A stretch of DNA of 64,000 nucleotides from Pseudomonas knackmussii B13 (GTDB taxonomy: Bacteria; Pseudomonadota; Gammaproteobacteria; Pseudomonadales; Pseudomonadaceae): positions 1,364,001 to 1,428,000 of the forward strand of contig NZ_HG322950.1 of the NCBI RefSeq assembly GCF_000689415.1. Reading direction: 5' to 3'. The translations under genes and the position numbers were made by a program. How positions within the stretch are numbered: the first letter of the stretch is position 1; every line of letters starts with the position of its first letter. Shown piece by piece: positions 15,819 to 25,191 of this stretch. The notes beneath the pieces were generated by a model. The model saw nothing but the letters and a program-made list of their open reading frames with translations, did no database searches and was not told the DNA's origin.

Positions 15819-16745
15819 TCAGGGAATCATCGGCAACACGATCTCGTCGCTGCGGCTGATGCCGGCGGTTTCGCTGCGGCACAGGTCGAGGAACTCGCGC
15901 ATGCTCGCGGTCTGGTATTTCTGCCGGTGCCAGATGAAGTAGAACTGCCGGCGCAGGTCCAGTTGCGGGGTTTCCACCGGCACCAGGCTGCCGCGGCGGA
16001 AGGCGTCGCGCAGGGCCAGGCGCGAGATGCAGCCTATGCCCAGGCCGGATTCCACGGCGCGCTTGATCGCCTCGGTGTGCTCCAGCTCCAGGCGGATGTT
16101 CAGCGGCTCCAGGTGGTGGCGCATGGCCTGGTCGAAGGTCAGCCGGGTGCCCGAGCCCTGCTCGCGGAGAATCCAGGCCTCGCTGCTCAATTGCCTCAGG
16201 TCCACCGGGCCGGCCTTGGCCAGCGGGTGCTGTGGCGCGCAGAACACCACCAGCTCGTCCTCCATCCACGGCTGCACCTCGATGTCCGGGTGCTGGCAGT
16301 CGCCTTCGATCAGGCCCAGGTCCAGCTCGTAGTGGGCGATGCGCTGCACCACGTGCGCGGTGTTGTGCACGTGCAGGCGCACCCGGCAGTCCGGCTGGCG
16401 CTGCATGAAGGTGCCGATCAGCAAGGTGGCCAGGTAGTTGCCGATGGTCAGGGTGGCGCCCAGGTCGAGCGAGCCGAAGGCACTCTTGCCGTTGAGCAGG
16501 CTCTCGATCTCGCTGCCCCGGTCGAGCAGTGCCACCGCCTGCGGCAGCACCTGGCGGCCGAGGGCGTTGAGGGTCAGGCGCTTGCCGGCGCGGTCGAACA
16601 GCTTGCAGTCGAACTGCCGCTCCAGTTCGCCCAGCGCGGTACTGGTCGCCGACTGCGACAGCGACAGCGCTTCGGCCGCGCGCGAGACGCTTTCCTGCTG
16701 GGCGACGGCGACGAAGACTTCCATCTGGCGCAAGGTGAATTTCAT
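15819..16745 (-). CDS. finR: LysR-family transcriptional regulator FinR
   Basis: A 308-residue LysR regulator with the HTH in residues 1-60 (FTLRQMEVFVAVAQQESVSRAAEALSLSQSATSTALGELE) and a substrate-binding domain. It is divergent from fpr across 232 bases; in P. putida the LysR protein FinR in this position activates fpr under superoxide stress, and the assignment rests on this neighbourhood. ATG at 16745 is preferred because MKFTLRQMEVF is the normal LysR start; an upstream codon would add 13 residues. Confidence 0.85.
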   Translation of the reverse strand: MKFTLRQMEVFVAVAQQESVSRAAEALSLSQSATSTALGELERQFDCKLFDRAGKRLTLNALGRQVLPQAVALLDRGSEIESLLNGKSAFGSLDLGATLTIGNYLATLLIGTFMQRQPDCRVRLHVHNTAHVVQRIAHYELDLGLIEGDCQHPDIEVQPWMEDELVVFCAPQHPLAKAGPVDLRQLSSEAWILREQGSGTRLTFDQAMRHHLEPLNIRLELEHTEAIKRAVESGLGIGCISRLALRDAFRRGSLVPVETPQLDLRRQFYFIWHRQKYQTASMREFLDLCRSETAGISRSDEIVLPMIP

Positions 16746-16866
16746 GCTGGGCGAGGGCTCCAGAGGGGCTGTTCGGCGCGACATTCTGTCGCCCCGAGGT
16801 GGGCTTGGCGGGAGAAAGGTGCGCGGCAGGCCGCGAATTCCGGGCCTTATCTGCGTTTTGGATTAG

Positions 16867-16898
16867 CAATATCCAGATAATTTATTTTGCGGATATTG
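16867..16898. promoter_or_regulatory. Candidate FinR operator in the finR-fpr divergent region
   Basis: CAATATCC (16867-16874) and GGATATTG (16891-16898) are perfect 8-base arms with an A/T-rich 16-base spacer, about 80 bases upstream of the fpr start. Position and symmetry fit a LysR-type site; binding is inferred. A TATAAAAT-like -10 element lies just downstream at about 16907. Confidence 0.5.
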
Positions 16899-16977
16899 TC
16901 GCCCCCTATAAAATGTCGCGCAATTGCGCTACGTCCGGGATCCGCTGGGGTGCGCCACCAATCTCTAGGAGTCCTCG

Positions 16978-17754
16978 ATGAGCAACCTGTACACCGAGCG
17001 CGTTCTCAGCGTGCATCACTGGAACGACACCCTCTTCAGCTTCAAGACCACCCGTAACCCGGGCCTGCGCTTCAAGACCGGTCAGTTCGTGATGATCGGC
17101 CTGGAAGTCAACGGTCGTCCGCTGATGCGTGCGTACTCCATCGCCAGCCCGAACTACGAAGAGCACCTGGAGTTCTTCAGCATCAAGGTTCCGGACGGTC
17201 CGCTGACCTCGCGTCTGCAGCACCTGAAGGAAGGCGACGAGCTGATGGTCAGCCGCAAGCCCACCGGCACCCTGGTGCTGGACGACCTCAAGCCCGGCCG
17301 TCACCTGTACCTGCTGAGCACCGGCACCGGCATGGCGCCGTTCCTCTCCGTGATCCAGGACCCCGAAGTGTACGAGCGCTTCGAGAAGGTCATCCTGGTC
17401 CACGGCGTGCGCTGGGTCAGCGAACTGGCCTACGCCGACTTCATCACCAAGGTCCTGCCGGAGCACGAGTACTTCGGCGACATGGTGAAAGAGAAGCTGA
17501 TCTACTACCCCCTGGTGACCCGCGAAGACTTCCGCAACATGGGCCGCCAGACCGACCTGATGCGCAGCGGCAAGCTGTTCGCCGACATCGGCCTGCCGCC
17601 GATGAACCCGCAGGACGACCGCGCCATGATCTGCGGCAGCCCGAGCATGCTGGACGAGACCAGCGAAGTGCTGGACGGCTTCGGCCTGCAGATCTCGCCG
17701 CGCATGGGCGAGCCGGGCGACTACCTGATCGAGCGCGCCTTCGTCGAGAAGTAA
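16978..17754 (+). CDS. fpr: Ferredoxin-NADP+ reductase
   Basis: A 258-residue FAD enzyme that exchanges electrons between NADPH and ferredoxin/flavodoxin and supports redox balance and iron release. The FAD motif RAYS is at 51-54, the NADP-binding STGTGMAPF at 114-122, and the C-terminal YLIERAFVEK is typical of the bacterial subclass. AGGAG lies seven bases before the ATG. A terminator follows. Confidence 0.95.
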   Translation: MSNLYTERVLSVHHWNDTLFSFKTTRNPGLRFKTGQFVMIGLEVNGRPLMRAYSIASPNYEEHLEFFSIKVPDGPLTSRLQHLKEGDELMVSRKPTGTLVLDDLKPGRHLYLLSTGTGMAPFLSVIQDPEVYERFEKVILVHGVRWVSELAYADFITKVLPEHEYFGDMVKEKLIYYPLVTREDFRNMGRQTDLMRSGKLFADIGLPPMNPQDDRAMICGSPSMLDETSEVLDGFGLQISPRMGEPGDYLIERAFVEK

Positions 17755-17771
17755 GCTCCAGCTACATGAAA

Positions 17772-17795
17772 GAGCCCGCCAATTGGCGGGCTTTT
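17772..17795 (+). terminator. Intrinsic terminator after fpr
   Basis: AGCCCGCC-AATT-GGCGGGCT stem followed by five T. Confidence 0.9.
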
Positions 17796-17810
17796 TCGTT
17801 GGCGATTCTT

Positions 17811-17898
17811 TAGGAGCGGCCCATGGCCGCGATTCGCGGATGAATCCGCTTACAGGGCGATCGGCGGACCGTAGGAGCAGATTTATCCGCGATCCGCG
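17811..17898. repeat. REP-type elements between fpr and trmO
   Basis: TAGGAGCGGCCCATGGCCGCGATTCGCGG begins one element; GTAGGAGCAGATTTATCCGCGATCCGCGG another. The second runs into the 3' end of trmO and supplies its stop codon. Confidence 0.7.
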
Positions 17899-18584
17899 GG
17901 CTGCACGTCCAGCACGCGGATGACGCCTGGTTCGGGGTAGTGCCAGTGCACATCCAGGTCCCACAGCCGCGCGCCGTAGCGGCGTTCCGGCGTCGGCTGC
18001 TGGTAGGCCGGGCGCGGGTCCTGGGCCAGGCATTGCTCGACCAGCTCGACCACCGGCTCTCCCAGGCGTAGCGCCTGCTCGCGGGCCTGGGCCAGCGCTG
18101 CATCGCTCCACTGCACCGGGATGGGCGCGGGTGGTGCCTCGGCGATGGCGTTGCGCGCTTCGGAGACGATGTCCGCGTAGGGCACGTACGGCTTCACATC
18201 GAGCACCGGGGTGCCGTCGAGCAGGTCGATGCCGGACAGCCAGAGCCGCCCGGGCTCGACCTTCTCCAGTTTCACGACCGACTGGCCGATGCCGTTGGGG
18301 CGATGCGTGGCGCGGGTGGCGAACACGCCGAGGGAGCGGTTGCCGCCCAGGCGCGGCGGGCGCACCTTCAGGCGTGGTTTGTCTTCCAGGGCCTGGTGGA
18401 AGAGGAAGATCAGCCAGACATGGCTGACCTGCTCCAGGCCCGCCACCGCATCGCCGGTATCGAACGGTGGCAGCAGCTCCAGCACGCCGCGCGCGGCCGG
18501 TGCCAGTTGTGGCTGGCGCGGAATGGCGAACTTCTCCTTGAAGCAGGAGCGGATGTGGCCGATGGGCGAGACGGAGTGGGACAT
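17883..18584 (-). CDS. trmO: tRNA (N6-threonylcarbamoyladenosine-N6)-methyltransferase TrmO
   Basis: TrmO (YaeB, TsaA family) methylates t6A37 in threonine tRNA. The 233-residue protein has the family pattern: IGHIRSCFKEKFAIPRQ near the N-terminus, HVWLIFLFH, and RATHRPNGIGQSVVKLEK. The last residues (ADRG, stop) are encoded by a REP-type sequence, so the natural C-terminus may have been altered slightly. The gene is leftward and downstream of rhlG. Confidence 0.9.
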   Translation of the reverse strand: MSHSVSPIGHIRSCFKEKFAIPRQPQLAPAARGVLELLPPFDTGDAVAGLEQVSHVWLIFLFHQALEDKPRLKVRPPRLGGNRSLGVFATRATHRPNGIGQSVVKLEKVEPGRLWLSGIDLLDGTPVLDVKPYVPYADIVSEARNAIAEAPPAPIPVQWSDAALAQAREQALRLGEPVVELVEQCLAQDPRPAYQQPTPERRYGARLWDLDVHWHYPEPGVIRVLDVQPADRG

Positions 18585-18624
18585 GGCGGCACAGGCGTGT
18601 AGCAGGGGCCGCCATGTTACCCGA

Positions 18625-19395
18625 TCAGAGGTGGAAACCGCCGTCGATGGGGATGATGTTGCCGGTCATGTAGGCGCCGGCGGTGCTGGCCAGGCTGATC
18701 GCCAGGGCGGCCATCTCTTCCTCGCGGCCCCAGCGCTTCATCGGGATGTGCGCGTTGTCTTCGGCCAGCGCCTCGGGGTCGTTGACGATGTGCCGGGTCA
18801 TCTTGCTCGGGAAGCGCCCGGGCGCGATCACGTTGACGTTGATGTGCTGGCTCACCAGTTCGCGGGCCAGCATGCGCGACAGCTGGTGCAGCGCCGCCTT
18901 GCTCGGGCCGTAGGCGTAGGCCTGCTCGCCGAAGGAGGTGAGGCCGGCCACCGAGCCGATATTGATCACCCGCGCCGGGCTTGCCGCCGTACCGGCCTTG
19001 CGCAGCAGCGGGAGCAATTGCTGGATGCAGCTGAACACGGCGGTGACATTGAGCTGCATGACCTTCTCCCAGCCTGAGGCCGGGTAGCTCTCCAGCGGCG
19101 CGCCCCAGGTGGTGCCGGCGTTGTTGACCAGGATATCCAGGCCTTCCAGGCGCTCCGCCAGTTCGGCGGCGAGGGCGCGCGCGCCTTCCTCGCTGGCCAG
19201 GTTGGCCGGCAGGCCGTGGCATTCGCCGTAGGCGGAGAGCTCGGAGGCGGTTTGTTCACAGGCAGCAGCGTCGCGGGCGCAGATGTACACGCGGGCGCCG
19301 GCTTCGAGCAGGCCCTGGGCGATCATGCGGCCAATGCCGCGGGTGCCGCCGGTGACCAGCGCGGTGCGGCCGGCCAGGCTGAAGTAGGGATGCAT
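18625..19395 (-). CDS. rhlG: SDR-family oxidoreductase RhlG
   Basis: A 256-residue NADPH-dependent short-chain reductase: TGGTRGIG at 15-22, NNAG at 91-94, catalytic Ser148, Tyr162 and Lys166 (AYGPSK), and IPIDGGFHL at the end. Length and sequence closely match P. aeruginosa RhlG, a beta-ketoacyl reductase once proposed to feed rhamnolipid synthesis; that role is disputed. The ATG at 19395 gives the known MHPYFSLAGR start; the upstream open frame is not coding-like. Confidence 0.87.
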   Translation of the reverse strand: MHPYFSLAGRTALVTGGTRGIGRMIAQGLLEAGARVYICARDAAACEQTASELSAYGECHGLPANLASEEGARALAAELAERLEGLDILVNNAGTTWGAPLESYPASGWEKVMQLNVTAVFSCIQQLLPLLRKAGTAASPARVINIGSVAGLTSFGEQAYAYGPSKAALHQLSRMLARELVSQHINVNVIAPGRFPSKMTRHIVNDPEALAEDNAHIPMKRWGREEEMAALAISLASTAGAYMTGNIIPIDGGFHL

Positions 19396-19613
19396 CGGGA
19401 GTCTCCTTTGGCTTCGACAGGCGCCCACCCTAAATGGCCGGCGCGGCAGCCGCCGAGCACCATCCAGAGCAGGAATGCCGCGCCATTGCCCGGGCGGGCG
19501 GAAAATCACGAGTTCGCTGCAATGAATTCACTTCGCCATGACGCTTGCAGCGCCAGCATTTGCGCCGCCGCACCCATCGGAGGTGCCGGCGTTCGCTGCC
19601 GGGAGTCGTTTTG

Positions 19614-21158
19614 ATGAAGTTGTTCCGTACGGAGCGTGTCGCCCTGGCGCTGCTGCTGGGCGTGTCGGCGCTGATCCTGCTTTGCGGCCTGGGCGCGCGC
19701 GAGGTCTGGGGGCCGGAGGCGCGCTGGGCCGATATCGCCCTGCAGATGCTGCAATCGCACGACTACTTCGACCCCTACCTCATGGGTGGGGCCTATTACG
19801 ACAAGCCGCTGCTGTCGTACTGGCTGATCACCGCGCCGGCCAGCCTGTTCGGCCTGAATCACTGGACCCTGCGGCTGAGCTCCGTGCTCGCCGCCTGGGC
19901 GAGCATCTGGCTGGTCTATCTGCTCGGCGAGCAGCTGTTCCGCAAAGGCACCGGGCTGATCGCCGGCTGGCTGCTGGCAACCACTTTCTACTTCGCCTTC
20001 TGGGCGCGGGTGGCGACCGCCGACCTGGTCACCGTGTGCGGCATCCTCGCTGCGCTGCTGTTGTACTGGCGCAACCCCGAAGACACGCGCTTCAGCCGTT
20101 ATCTCGGCTTCTGGCTGCTGCTCACCCTGACTTCGCTGTTCAAGGGCCTGATCGGCTTCGTGCTACCGGCCCTGGTGTTGCTGCCGCACCTGCTGGGCGA
20201 AGGGCGCTGGCGCAAGCACTGCAACCTGCGTTTCCTGGCCGCGCTGCTGGTTTCCGCGGTCGTGTACTTCATTCCCTTCCTGCTGTCGCACCTGTATGGC
20301 CAGCCGACCTATGGCGAAAGCGGCCTGTACCTGGTGTTCCGCGAGAACGTGGTGCGTTTCTTCCACCCCTACGACAACTTCGGGCCCATCTACACGTACC
20401 TGATCTACCTGCCGGTCTACACCTTGCCCTGGGCGCCGTTCTGGATGGCCGGACTGTGGCTGGCGCTGCGCACCTGGAAGGGGCTGGAGCCGAACGTGCG
20501 CTGGCTGGTCTGGGCACTCGGCCTGCTGTTCCTGTTCTTCACCGCCAGCGGCAGCCGGCGCAGCTACTACGTGTTGCCGCTGGTGCCATTCGCCCAGCTG
20601 CTGGCGGCCTGGTGGATCGTCCGGCGTCTTGAGGCGCGGCAGTCTGCCGGCCGCGGTTGGGCGTGGGCCTTCGGTGGGGTGGCGATTCTTCTGCTGCTGG
20701 TGCTTGGGGTGATCTACCCCTGGAGCAACGGTGGAGGCGGGGTGATCACCTTCGCCGATCAGGTGCGTAGCCAGGCAACGCGGCAGGCGCCTTGGCCACA
20801 ATGGCAGGTGGTGATCGTCGATGGCGACAACAAGCTGCCGATGTACCTGCAGGGCACGAGCGAGCCGTTCTTCTATGTACACGACAGCGCCGATTACCCG
20901 CGCGAGGGCGACAGCGCCGCGTTTTTCGCCTGGCTGGAGCGCTACAGCGGTCGTCACTGGGACCCGCTGCGCACCGTGGTGATCGGCTATTACCCGAAGC
21001 CGGAGAGGATGCCGCTGGCTTACCTTGCGGCCGACCACCAGCGCCTGCTCACCCCGCAGACCAACGGCGCGCGGCTGTTCAAGCAGCACGAGGGCGGCAG
21101 TGTCGCCTACATCCCAGCGGATTCGGTCAGCCGCGCAGACGCGCCGTCAGCCCCTTGA
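19614..21158 (+). CDS. ArnT-like glycosyltransferase (GT39-type membrane protein)
   Basis: A 514-residue polytopic membrane protein with a dolichyl/undecaprenyl-phosphate-sugar mannosyltransferase-type N-terminal half: the conserved acidic loop EVWGPEARWADIALQML and YDKPLLSYWL, followed by about ten hydrophobic segments and a soluble C-terminal domain. Such enzymes move sugars from polyprenyl-phosphate carriers onto lipid A, glycans or proteins; the acceptor cannot be deduced. ATG at 19614 has GGGAG upstream. Its 3' end overlaps the convergent yehS gene by 32 bases. Confidence 0.85.
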   Translation: MKLFRTERVALALLLGVSALILLCGLGAREVWGPEARWADIALQMLQSHDYFDPYLMGGAYYDKPLLSYWLITAPASLFGLNHWTLRLSSVLAAWASIWLVYLLGEQLFRKGTGLIAGWLLATTFYFAFWARVATADLVTVCGILAALLLYWRNPEDTRFSRYLGFWLLLTLTSLFKGLIGFVLPALVLLPHLLGEGRWRKHCNLRFLAALLVSAVVYFIPFLLSHLYGQPTYGESGLYLVFRENVVRFFHPYDNFGPIYTYLIYLPVYTLPWAPFWMAGLWLALRTWKGLEPNVRWLVWALGLLFLFFTASGSRRSYYVLPLVPFAQLLAAWWIVRRLEARQSAGRGWAWAFGGVAILLLLVLGVIYPWSNGGGGVITFADQVRSQATRQAPWPQWQVVIVDGDNKLPMYLQGTSEPFFYVHDSADYPREGDSAAFFAWLERYSGRHWDPLRTVVIGYYPKPERMPLAYLAADHQRLLTPQTNGARLFKQHEGGSVAYIPADSVSRADAPSAP

Positions 21159-21588
21159 GGAAGTTGCGCAGGATCTGGTCGCCGCACGGGCGGTAATTGT
21201 CGTGGCCGGGGGCGCGGAACAGTGCGTTGAGTTCGCCCTTGGTCATGATCAGCCCGGCGGCGTCCAGGACCGCCAGCAGGTCGTTGTCGCGCAGCTCGAA
21301 GGCGACGCGCAGTTTCTTGAGGATCAGGTTGTTGTTTAGCGGCAGTTCCAGTGGCGGCAGCGGACGGCTTTCGTCGCGGCCACGGCGATGGATGATCAGG
21401 CCGTCGAGGAAGCGCGTCAGGATCTCGTCCGGGCACTCGCGGTAGCCGGCCTCGTCGTCGCGGCGCAGCAGGTCGGCGACTTCCGGGGCGGTCAGCGCCT
21501 GGCCGGCGAGCTGGGCGATGGCGGCGACTTCGCCATCGCCGATGTCGAGGCTGTAGCGCAGGCTGCGCAGGATGTCGTTGTTCAGCAT
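21127..21588 (-). CDS. yehS: DUF1456 family protein YehS
   Basis: A 153-residue protein made of two repeats of the DUF1456 unit (NNDILRSLRYSLDIGDGEVAAIAQLAG and NNLILKKLRVAFELRDNDLLAVLDAAG). Its function is unknown. AAGGAA precedes the start. It follows rimO on the minus strand behind a terminator. Confidence 0.9.
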   Translation of the reverse strand: MLNNDILRSLRYSLDIGDGEVAAIAQLAGQALTAPEVADLLRRDDEAGYRECPDEILTRFLDGLIIHRRGRDESRPLPPLELPLNNNLILKKLRVAFELRDNDLLAVLDAAGLIMTKGELNALFRAPGHDNYRPCGDQILRNFLKGLTARLRG

Positions 21589-21617
21589 GGCGGGGAAATT
21601 CCTTGGGGCGGAAAGAG

Positions 21618-21640
21618 AAAGCCCCGCTAGGCGGGGCTTT
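21618..21640 (-). terminator. Terminator between rimO and yehS
   Basis: AAAGCCCCGC-TAG-GCGGGGCTTT, a near-symmetric hairpin just beyond the rimO stop on the minus strand. Confidence 0.75.
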
Positions 21641-21647
21641 CGTCGAC

Positions 21648-22970
21648 TCAGGCCAGCTCGGCCCAGAGGTCGTATTCGTCGGCGTCGGTGATGCGCACGC
21701 GCACCTTGTCGCCCGGCTTCACGTCGAAGCTGTCGATGTAGACGGCGCCGTCGATTTCCGGGGCGTCGGCGGCGGAACGGCCTACTGCGCCTTCGGCGTC
21801 GACTTCATCGATCAGCACTTCGATTTCCTGGCCGATCTTGCGCTGCAGGCGCGCGGCGGAGATCGCCTGCTGGTGCGCCATGAAGCGCTCCCAGCGCTCC
21901 TGCTTGACGTCGTCCGGTACCAGCTCCAGGCCCAGGTCGTTGGCCGGGGCGCCTTCGACCGGCGAGTACTGGAAGCAGCCGACGCGGTCGAGCTGGGCTT
22001 CGGTCAGCCAGTCTAGCAGGTACTGGAAGTCTTTCTCGGTCTCGCCGGGGAAGCCGACGATGAAGGTCGAGCGGATGGTCAGTTCCGGGCAGATCTCGCG
22101 CCACTTCTTGATGCGCGCCAGGGTCTTGTCCTCGAAGGCCGGACGCTTCATGGCCTTGAGCACTTTCGGGCTGGCGTGCTGGAAGGGGATGTCGAGATAC
22201 GGCAGCAGCTTGCCGGCGGCCATCAGCGGGATGACGTCGTCGACGTTCGGGTACGGGTAGACGTAGTGCAGGCGCACCCACACGCCCATGCTCGACAGCG
22301 CTTCGCACAGCTCGAGCATGCGGGTCTTCACCGGCTGGCCTTCCCAGAAGTCCAGCTTGTACTTGAGGTCGACGCCGTAGGCGCTGGTGTCCTGGGAGAT
22401 CACCAGCAGTTCCTTGACGCCGGCCTTGACCAGGCGCTGGGCTTCGCTGAGCACATCGCCCACCGGGCGGCTGACCAGCTTGCCGCGCATCGACGGGATG
22501 ATGCAGAAGCTGCAGCTGTGATTGCAGCCTTCGGAAATCTTCAGGTAGGCGTAGTGGCGCGGGGTCAGCTTGATGCCCTGCGGCGGTACGAGGTCGACGA
22601 AGGGGTCGTGGTCGGCCTTGGGCGGCACCACTTCATGCACCGCGTTGACCACCTGCTCGTACTGCTGCGGGCCGGTGACGGCGAGCACGCTGGGGTGCAC
22701 GTCGCGGATGGCGTCTTCGGATACGCCCATGCAGCCGGTGACGATCACCTTGCCGTTCTCGGCGATGGCTTCGCCGATGGCGTCCAGGGATTCGGCCTTG
22801 GCGGTGTCGATGAAACCACAGGTGTTGACCACCACCACGTCGGCGTCCTCGTAGGTGGGCACGATCTCGTAGCCCTCCATGCGCAGCTGGGTGAGGATGC
22901 GTTCGGAGTCGACCGTTGCTTTGGGGCAACCAAGGGAAACGAAACCGACTTTGGGCGTTGCGGTGGACAT
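21648..22970 (-). CDS. rimO: Ribosomal protein S12 methylthiotransferase RimO
   Basis: RimO is a radical SAM enzyme that methylthiolates Asp88/89 of ribosomal protein S12. The 440-residue protein has three N-terminal Cys for one iron-sulfur cluster (C15, C51, C80), the radical SAM CxxxCxxC motif CNHSCSFC at 149-156, and a C-terminal TRAM domain (about 370-440). It is divergent from kup. Confidence 0.95.
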   Translation of the reverse strand: MSTATPKVGFVSLGCPKATVDSERILTQLRMEGYEIVPTYEDADVVVVNTCGFIDTAKAESLDAIGEAIAENGKVIVTGCMGVSEDAIRDVHPSVLAVTGPQQYEQVVNAVHEVVPPKADHDPFVDLVPPQGIKLTPRHYAYLKISEGCNHSCSFCIIPSMRGKLVSRPVGDVLSEAQRLVKAGVKELLVISQDTSAYGVDLKYKLDFWEGQPVKTRMLELCEALSSMGVWVRLHYVYPYPNVDDVIPLMAAGKLLPYLDIPFQHASPKVLKAMKRPAFEDKTLARIKKWREICPELTIRSTFIVGFPGETEKDFQYLLDWLTEAQLDRVGCFQYSPVEGAPANDLGLELVPDDVKQERWERFMAHQQAISAARLQRKIGQEIEVLIDEVDAEGAVGRSAADAPEIDGAVYIDSFDVKPGDKVRVRITDADEYDLWAELA

Positions 22971-23221
22971 CTGTGGCTAACCTCGAAGGGCGCGCTGGCG
23001 GCGCCTCTGATCAAAAAGTGCGCAATTCTACCGGCAGCCCGCGTGCTTGACCAGCCTCCCTGAGGCAAGCTGTCGCAGGCGCGCGGCGAATTGCCAGTCG
23101 CTGTCAGAGTAATCGCACGTAACAGGCTCTATATTCATTCAAGTCAGGCTTTCGCGACTCTTGCATCGCCGAGTGCGTCGGAGCAGGATGCGCCGAATTT
23201 TTCGTAGAGGAATTTCGTTAC

Positions 23222-25126
23222 ATGTCCGATGCCAGCGCTGGAACCGCAGAGCACCAGGAGCGTCACTCAAGCTCCGCCGTGGGAATGATGGTGGCTGCCA
23301 TCGGTGTGGTCTATGGCGATATCGGAACCAGTCCGCTGTACACCCTCAAGGAGGTGTTCGTCGGCGGCTATGGTGTGGAAGTCGGACACGACGCCATTCT
23401 CGGCATCCTTTCCCTGATCTTCTGGTCACTGATCTGGGTGGTATCGATCAAGTACGTGCTCGTCGTCCTGCGCGCAGACAACGAAGGCGAAGGCGGGGTG
23501 ATGGCGCTCACCGCCCTGGCGCGCAAGGCGGCGCACGAATATCCGAGGCTGAGTTCCATCCTGGTCGTGCTGGGCCTGTTCGGTGTCTCCCTCTTCTATG
23601 GCGACAGCATGATCACGCCCGCAATCTCGGTACTGTCGGCCATCGAGGGCCTGGAGATCGCGTTCGAGGGCGTGGAGCACTGGGTGGTGCCACTGTCGCT
23701 GATCGTGCTGGTGGGGCTGTTCCTCCTGCAGCGGCACGGCACGGCACGCATCGGCATCATCTTCGGCCCGGTGATGGTGATCTGGTTCGTGGTGCTGGGT
23801 GTGCTGGGCGCCTATGGCATCTACCAGCACCCGGTCGTGTTGCAGGCGCTCAACCCCTTCTGGGCCGCGAATTTCTTCGTCGTGCATCCGGGCATCGGCG
23901 TCGCCATCCTCGGTGCCACCGTGCTGGCGCTGACCGGTGCCGAGGCGCTGTACGCCGACATGGGCCACTTCGGCCGCAAGCCGATCTCCCGGGCCTGGTT
24001 CGCTCTGGTCCTTCCGGGGCTGGTGCTGAACTATTTCGGCCAGGGCGCGATGATTCTCTTCAACCCCGAGGCGGCGCGTAACCCCTTCTACCTGCTGGCG
24101 CCGTCCTGGGCGCTGCTGCCGATGGTGGCGCTGTCTACGGTGGCCACGGTGATCGCCTCCCAGGCGGTGATTTCCGGTGCTTTCTCGCTGACCCGCCAGG
24201 GCATGCAGCTTGGCTTCGTGCCGCGCATGTTCGTGCAGCACACCTCCAGCCAGGAGCAAGGGCAGATCTACATCGCCGGTGTGAACTGGGCGCTGATGGT
24301 CGGCGTGGTGCTGCTGGTGCTCGGCTTCGAATCCTCGGCGGCGCTGGCCTCGGCCTACGGTGTGGCAGTGACAGGGACCATGCTGGTCACCACCTTGCTG
24401 ATGGGCGTGATCTTCTGGTTGCACTGGAAGTGGCCGCTGTGGCTGACCATTCCGTTCTTTGCCGTGATGCTGCTCGTGGACGTGCTGTTCTTCTCGGCGA
24501 ACCTGCCGAAGGTGTTGCAGGGCGGGGCCTTCCCGGTCGTCGCCGGTGTCGCCTTGTTCGCTCTGATGACCACCTGGAAACGTGGCCGCCAGCTGCTGGT
24601 GGACCGCCTGGACGAAGGCGCGCTGCCGCTGCCGCTGTTCATCTCCAGCATCCGCTCGCAGCCGCCGCATCGCGTGCAGGGCACTGCGGTGTTCCTGACC
24701 GCCCGCGCCGACGCCGTGCCCCATGCGCTCTTGCACAACCTGCTGCACAACCAGGTGCTGCATGAGCAGGTCGTACTGCTCACCGTGGTCAACGAAGACA
24801 TTCCGCGCGTGGCCACGGACCGTCGCTTCGAAGTCGACGCCTATGGCGAGGGCTTCTTCCGCGTGGTGCTGCACTACGGCTTCATGGAAGACCCGGACAT
24901 CCCGGCGGCGCTGAAGTATTGCCACCTCAACGAGCTGGACTTCAGCCCGATGCGCACCACCTACTTCCTAAGCCGCGAAACGGTGATCCCGTCCAAGCGC
25001 ATCGGCATGGCGCGCTGGCGCGAAGGGCTGTTCGCCTTCCTGCTGAAGAACGCCAACGGCAACCTGCGCTACTTCAACCTGCCGCTGAACCGGGTGATCG
25101 AGCTGGGGACCCAGGTGGAAATCTGA
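23222..25126 (+). CDS. kup: Low-affinity potassium transporter Kup
   Basis: A 634-residue KUP/HAK family K+/H+ symporter: GVVYGDIGTSPLYTLKEVF near residue 30, about twelve membrane segments, GAEALYADMGHFG, and a cytosolic C-terminal domain (about 460-634). GAGGAA precedes the ATG. A strong terminator follows. Confidence 0.95.
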   Translation: MSDASAGTAEHQERHSSSAVGMMVAAIGVVYGDIGTSPLYTLKEVFVGGYGVEVGHDAILGILSLIFWSLIWVVSIKYVLVVLRADNEGEGGVMALTALARKAAHEYPRLSSILVVLGLFGVSLFYGDSMITPAISVLSAIEGLEIAFEGVEHWVVPLSLIVLVGLFLLQRHGTARIGIIFGPVMVIWFVVLGVLGAYGIYQHPVVLQALNPFWAANFFVVHPGIGVAILGATVLALTGAEALYADMGHFGRKPISRAWFALVLPGLVLNYFGQGAMILFNPEAARNPFYLLAPSWALLPMVALSTVATVIASQAVISGAFSLTRQGMQLGFVPRMFVQHTSSQEQGQIYIAGVNWALMVGVVLLVLGFESSAALASAYGVAVTGTMLVTTLLMGVIFWLHWKWPLWLTIPFFAVMLLVDVLFFSANLPKVLQGGAFPVVAGVALFALMTTWKRGRQLLVDRLDEGALPLPLFISSIRSQPPHRVQGTAVFLTARADAVPHALLHNLLHNQVLHEQVVLLTVVNEDIPRVATDRRFEVDAYGEGFFRVVLHYGFMEDPDIPAALKYCHLNELDFSPMRTTYFLSRETVIPSKRIGMARWREGLFAFLLKNANGNLRYFNLPLNRVIELGTQVEI

Positions 25127-25143
25127 GGTTCATCCGCTGCATG

Positions 25144-25170
25144 AAAAAGGCGCCTTCGGGGCGCCTTTTT
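25144..25170 (+). terminator. Intrinsic terminator after kup
   Basis: AAAAAGGCGCC-TTCGG-GGCGCCTTTTT, symmetric stem with T-run. Confidence 0.9.
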
Positions 25171-25191
25171 CATGGGCGTGTCCCGAGTCCC

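Noticed and set aside
16906..18615. A 569-codon minus-strand frame spanning fpr and trmO
   Set aside because: Out of frame with trmO and antisense to fpr; runs through a terminator and REP elements.
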